This document shows, piece by piece, positions 61,313 to 64,000 of a DNA stretch of 64,000 nucleotides. This DNA is from CAVZTX01 sp963778375 (GTDB lineage: Bacteria; Chloroflexota; Ktedonobacteria; Ktedonobacterales; Ktedonobacteraceae). Below the pieces are notes generated by a model. That model worked only from the letters and a program-made list of their open reading frames with translations. It did not search any database and was not told where the DNA came from. Each line of letters opens with the position of its first letter. Positions within the stretch are counted from its first letter, which is position 1. The DNA lies in NCBI GenBank assembly GCA_963778375.1, contig CAVZTX010000006.1, forward strand, positions 1 through 64,000. The letters run 5' to 3'. The position numbers were made by a program, and so were the translations under genes.

Positions 61313-62182
61313 ATGAAACCTGAAGTAGGTGTTCGCGATAATGTGAATGCAGCCGGACGTACGGCTCGTCGAGCTGCGACCGGTAAGTGGATGTCGTTAC
61401 TTGCGCGGCTTGGTTACGCGGTGAAAGGCGTGGTCTATCTGATGATTGGAGGATTGGCCATTGCGCTAGCGATTGGACATGGGGGTGAGGCAACTGATCA
61501 GCGAGGGGCTATTGAGGCCATTTATGCACAGCCATTTGGGAAGATCCTGCTGCTTGTTGTTGGCGTTGGGCTGGTCGGCTTTGCTTTGTGGAGCTTTATA
61601 CAGGCGTTGTTTGACACTGAGGGCAAAGGGAGTGAAGCAAAGGGTATCATTGCTCGCATTGGCTACGCGGGAGTCGGTGTGGCTTATGCAGCTCTGGCCT
61701 TTGGAACGTTCGAATTAGCCACGGGGTCAGGCGCGGGAAATCTTGGTAAGAGCACAACGACCTCGACGCAGGACTGGACGGCAAAGCTGCTGAAACTGCC
61801 CTTTGGGGTGCCGTTGGTCGTTATAGTGGGATTGGTTGTGATTGGTATTGCTGGCTACCTGTTCTTTAAAGCGTACTCTGCCAAGTTCCAGCAGCGGCTC
61901 AATCTGGCACGCTTGAATGCTGGTTTGAGAAAGTGGATGGTCAATCTCGGCAGGTTTGGTTATGCTGCGCTGGGCGTGGTCTTCACGATTATCGGCATCT
62001 TTTTGATTGTGGCTGCGATACAGCATAACGCGCACGAGGCAAAGGGCCTGGACAGTGCATTAAAGGAACTGCTCTTGCAGCCGTTTGGGCCGGTGTTGCT
62101 TGCGGTTGTTGCGCTTGGGCTGATCGCTTACGGGGTCTATTCTTTCGTGGAGGCGCGTTATCGACGTGTAGGTCGGGGTTGA
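61313..62182 (+). CDS. DUF1206 membrane protein
   Basis: 289 aa of three repeats, each a two-helix unit: LARLGYAVKGVVYLMIGGLA, IARIGYAGVGVAYAALAFGT and LGRFGYAALGVVFTIIGIFL, all with the xxRxGYxxxGVxY core. This is the DUF1206 layout; function unknown. GAAAGGAAAG precedes ATG 61313. Only ~30 bp of leader before it is free of repeats. Confidence 0.93.
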   Translation: MKPEVGVRDNVNAAGRTARRAATGKWMSLLARLGYAVKGVVYLMIGGLAIALAIGHGGEATDQRGAIEAIYAQPFGKILLLVVGVGLVGFALWSFIQALFDTEGKGSEAKGIIARIGYAGVGVAYAALAFGTFELATGSGAGNLGKSTTTSTQDWTAKLLKLPFGVPLVVIVGLVVIGIAGYLFFKAYSAKFQQRLNLARLNAGLRKWMVNLGRFGYAALGVVFTIIGIFLIVAAIQHNAHEAKGLDSALKELLLQPFGPVLLAVVALGLIAYGVYSFVEARYRRVGRG

Positions 62183-62247
62183 TAGGGTGGTGTTTCGTGA
62201 GATGTACTATGTTGTAGGCAGAACTTGAGAATTTTGCCTTAGTTTTG

Positions 62248-62338
62248 AATGTCATCCTGAGTGAAGTGAAGGATCTCTACCCACGGTGACAGATCCTTCG
62301 CTTCACTCAGGATGACATTTGGTAGCGAAGGATGACAG
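62248..62338. repeat. Long hairpin of two family B copies plus a third arm
   Basis: Arms 62248-62276 and 62291-62319, 29 bases each with one mismatch (G-U in RNA), loop 14 bases. Left arm starts AATGTCATCCTGAGTGAAG; right arm ends CAGGATGACATT. A third right arm (AGCGAAGGATGACA) follows. It ends about 25 bases before the zinc-ribbon gene. Confidence 0.85.
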
Positions 62339-62356
62339 CATTTAGGGAGGTTGATA

Positions 62357-62806
62357 GTGTTTTGTTCTAACTGTGGCACGCGTGCTGAAGATGGTGCTCA
62401 TTTCTGTCAGAACTGTGGGGCGTCGCTTCAGGCTCCTGGTGGCGTCGTTCAGCAGCCTTCTTCAGATATGATGCCACAGGAATTCCGAGGCGCTCGTCGT
62501 TCGAGCGCTGGCAAATCGCAAGACCCTTATAAGGACCAGATTCAACAAATCAAATTACAGCTTCGACAACTGAAGCTGGACCTGAAAGGGATTACGACCA
62601 GGATGTCCAGCATTCGTTCGCGATATCATGAGACGGCGGCCTTTGTACCAAGGGGTCTGCTGCGCTGGGGTGACAAAGCGATAGAGGATTTTCGTCTGTT
62701 GGGGCCACAACAGCAGAAGGAGCAACTGCAACGAGAGATTATGCAGCTTGAGCAGGAGTTGCTTGGTCTGCAACAGGCACAGGCGCAATGGAAGGTGCAG
62801 CAGTAG
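62357..62806 (+). CDS. Zinc-ribbon protein with coiled-coil tail
   Basis: 149 aa. FCSNCGTRAEDGAHFCQNCG is a two-CxxC zinc ribbon at residues 2-21. A polar linker (to about residue 60) and a Lys/Gln-rich coiled coil follow (DQIQQIKLQLRQLKLDLKGI; QQKEQLQREIMQLEQELLGL). Domains like this occur at the N-terminus of many membrane proteins, but no membrane helix is present here. GTG 62357 is chosen with GGGAGG 7 nt upstream. Confidence 0.82.
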   Translation: MFCSNCGTRAEDGAHFCQNCGASLQAPGGVVQQPSSDMMPQEFRGARRSSAGKSQDPYKDQIQQIKLQLRQLKLDLKGITTRMSSIRSRYHETAAFVPRGLLRWGDKAIEDFRLLGPQQQKEQLQREIMQLEQELLGLQQAQAQWKVQQ

Positions 62807-63278
62807 CCGAGTTTCTCCACCCCAGGGACGCGATAAATCTGGTCCCTACGAACCTAACTGGGAGCGGTGAGTGGTTGCGGTTGTGACAGTAGTGACACTT
62901 ATGACGGTTGTGGCGCTTGTGCGGGTTATGCCACGGAGGTCATTGATGATGAGTGAATCCTGGCCAATGAGACTTGACAAGCTGCCTAAACGTTGCTATC
63001 ATGATGGAGCTACAGTGTGCCCAAAAAGGCCTGGCAATAAGTCCTCCAGACTCACTGCCCGCAAGGAGTGCCACTACATTTCTCTTAAGAAGTGATGTGA
63101 TTGAAGCCAGGTCTTCACATATGGTCACGTGCTCCGTGCTTATTTGAAGGCAGGGATATCCGCTCCGCATATTGAGGAACATTCGCGAAGCAAGGGCCAC
63201 GTTAAATCGGGTCCCTACATTTCTCTTAAGAGGCTGCCGCGTTTGAATTATTGAGATAGAAGCTATTCTAGTCAAGAC

Positions 63279-63308
63279 TGTCATCCTGAGCGATAGCGAA
63301 GGATGACA
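63279..63308. repeat. Family B perfect hairpin
   Basis: TGTCATCCT (63279-63287) and AGGATGACA (63300-63308), loop GAGCGATAGCGA. Upstream of rplU. Confidence 0.8.
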
Positions 63309-63387
63309 ATGAGAAGATGGAACTGTGAAGAGGCTTTCCACCCATGCCTCCCACGTATCCGCTAGAAGCTGTGCGGGGACGGGAAAA

Positions 63388-63428
63388 GTGATTTGTCATC
63401 CTGAGCGTAGCGAAGGATGACAAATCAC
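63388..63428. repeat. Family B hairpin directly before rplU
   Basis: 15-base perfect arms GTGATTTGTCATCCT (63388-63402) and AGGATGACAAATCAC (63414-63428), loop GAGCGTAGCGA. It lies 22 bases before the rplU start, just before its ribosome site, so it can shape the leader mRNA. Confidence 0.85.
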
Positions 63429-63450
63429 ATTTATAAAGGAGAAATAGAAG

Positions 63451-64000
63451 GTGTTTGCAGTAATTAAAAGTGGTGGAAGACAATACAAGGTGTCCGTCGG
63501 CCAGACATTGGAGGTCAATCGGCTTCCAGTGGAGGATGGAGAGCAGGTGCAATTTGAAGAGGTGCTACTTATCGCGGATGCGAATACTACGATGGTAGGT
63601 AGTCCTCTAGTAGCTAATGCGATGGTGCTGGCAACTGCTACGAAACAGGGTCGCGGCAAGAAGTTGATTGTTTTCAAGTACAAGTCTAAGAAGCGTTATC
63701 GCCATCGCCGGGGTCATCGCCAGGAGCTGACGGTCCTCACGATTGATGATATTGTGGCCGAGGGCAAGAGTTTGGTCACCGGTGAGGCTCCAAAGGCCAA
63801 GGGCGCGATAAATCAGGCCCCTACGGTTGAAGAGATAGAGACTCCGCCAGAGCCTACGGAACTCGAGGCGGCTACAGGCGGAGTAAGCGGGACCGGCGTT
63901 GAAACGGAGTCTGAAGCAGAGAAGAGGACATCTCGCCGCCGTCGTACAGGACAGGTCGAGGATGCTGAGAGTACCGAGAATGCCGAGGATACTGAAAGCG
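63451..64000 (+). CDS. rplU: 50S ribosomal protein bL21 with long acidic C-terminal extension (partial, runs off the window)
   Basis: GTG 63451 with AAGGAG 9-14 nt upstream. FAVIKSGGRQYKVSVGQTLE, EEVLLIADANTTMVGSPL, and the signature KLIVFKYKSKKRYRHRRGHR then QELTVLTIDDI are unmistakable bL21. The usual protein ends near residue 103. Here it continues past residue 183 with no stop before the window ends: an acidic tail with KGAINQAPTVEEIETPPEPT (a family A repeat read in frame), then GGVSGTGVETESEAEKRTSR and RRRTGQVEDAESTENAEDTE. The tail is Glu/Thr-rich with one basic RRRR patch. rpmA would be expected next. Confidence 0.9.
   Translation, partial: MFAVIKSGGRQYKVSVGQTLEVNRLPVEDGEQVQFEEVLLIADANTTMVGSPLVANAMVLATATKQGRGKKLIVFKYKSKKRYRHRRGHRQELTVLTIDDIVAEGKSLVTGEAPKAKGAINQAPTVEEIETPPEPTELEAATGGVSGTGVETESEAEKRTSRRRRTGQVEDAESTENAEDTES
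63798..63824 (+). repeat. Family A repeat in frame inside rplU
   Basis: CCAAGGGCGCGATAAATCAG then GCCCCTACG; nearly the same core (GCGATAAATC) as the intergenic copy at 62823. It contributes to the tail of bL21. Confidence 0.7.

Larger units (their letters stand above)
62807..63450. other. Repeat-rich intergenic region before rplU
   Basis: About 640 bases without a gene. It holds family A-like elements at 62823-62850, 63056-63089 and 63191-63230 (the last two share CTACATTTCTCTTAAG), two family B hairpins (63279-63308, 63388-63428) and a run of GTG/GACGG steps near 62880-62930. An open frame at 62871 is not gene-like. Confidence 0.6.

Noticed and set aside
62871..63095. 74-codon frame upstream of rplU
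   Set aside because: Starts in a low-complexity Val/Thr run and crosses a repeat; no ribosome site.
17966..63428. A CRISPR array built from the repeated palindromes
   Set aside because: Copies are kilobases apart, differ in length and orientation, and have no regular spacers; no cas genes seen.

Overview
The window looks like a chromosomal segment of a Ktedonobacteria-type member of the Chloroflexota. This rests on gene content, not on a search. The pointers are Pro/Thr-linked surface proteins with IPT/TIG-like domains, paired Ser/Thr kinases with extracytoplasmic tails, ECF sigma factors with membrane-bound partners, an XRE-NB-ARC-TPR protein, an SUI1-type factor, a carotenoid cluster of the glucoside-ester type and many short hairpin repeats. 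GC is moderate. Two tRNA genes (Leu-GAG, Val-TAC) and a truncated rplU at the right edge place it in the core chromosome.

Layout. 0-5.7 kb: MgtE Mg2+ transporter, a cNMP-binding/patatin protein split by a frame break, an SUI1 protein. 5.7-8.8 kb: an XRE-NB-ARC-TPR gene bracketed by 59-bp inverted repeats. 9-16.6 kb: a surface protein, a DHA2 drug exporter with a MarR-like tail, and two tandem Ser/Thr kinases. 16.6-20 kb (minus strand): an ECF sigma factor, a membrane-anchored Rieske protein whose cytoplasmic N-terminus resembles an anti-sigma domain, a YtkA/FixH-like protein and a lipoprotein. 20.7-25 kb: sdhCDAB and an epoxide-hydrolase-like gene. 25.2-25.9 kb: a HigBA toxin-antitoxin pair. 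26-29.7 kb (minus): a small zinc-knuckle protein, a second sigma/anti-sigma pair and a membrane-anchored sulfite-oxidase-type molybdoenzyme. 30-33.7 kb: ROK kinase, TlyA, crotonase-like, NUDIX and MaoC-like genes. 33.9-39.2 kb: a compact carotenoid operon (crtB, GT2, CruF-acyltransferase fusion, crtI). 39.4-42.8 kb: a membrane pair, the tRNAs, a Uma2 nuclease and a GNAT. 43.3-60.9 kb: an exopolysaccharide cluster with sugar modification, initiating transferase, Wzz/BY-kinase, DUF4012, Wzy-like, a glucuronyl C5-epimerase/GT4 fusion, Wzx-like, GT4, GH3 and a surface protein. 61.3-64 kb: DUF1206, a zinc-ribbon protein and rplU.

Three threads run through the window. First, at least four families of short palindromic repeats sit between genes and, in several places, in frame inside genes (crotonase-like, GT2, DUF4012, rplU). 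Second, nine otherwise good genes or reading frames are broken by single-base shifts, and eight of the nine need one base removed to restore the frame. That bias suggests base-calling or assembly errors more than real decay, so those proteins should be read as probably intact. Third, several genes look like unusual fusions: anti-sigma/Rieske, C5-epimerase/GT4, CruF/acyltransferase and MFS/MarR.

The strongest candidates for something undescribed are the putative redox-sensing sigma/Rieske module (18.5-20.0 kb), the epimerase-glycosyltransferase fusion (53.1-55.3 kb), the inverted-repeat-flanked NB-ARC gene, and the repeat-expanded bL21 tail.
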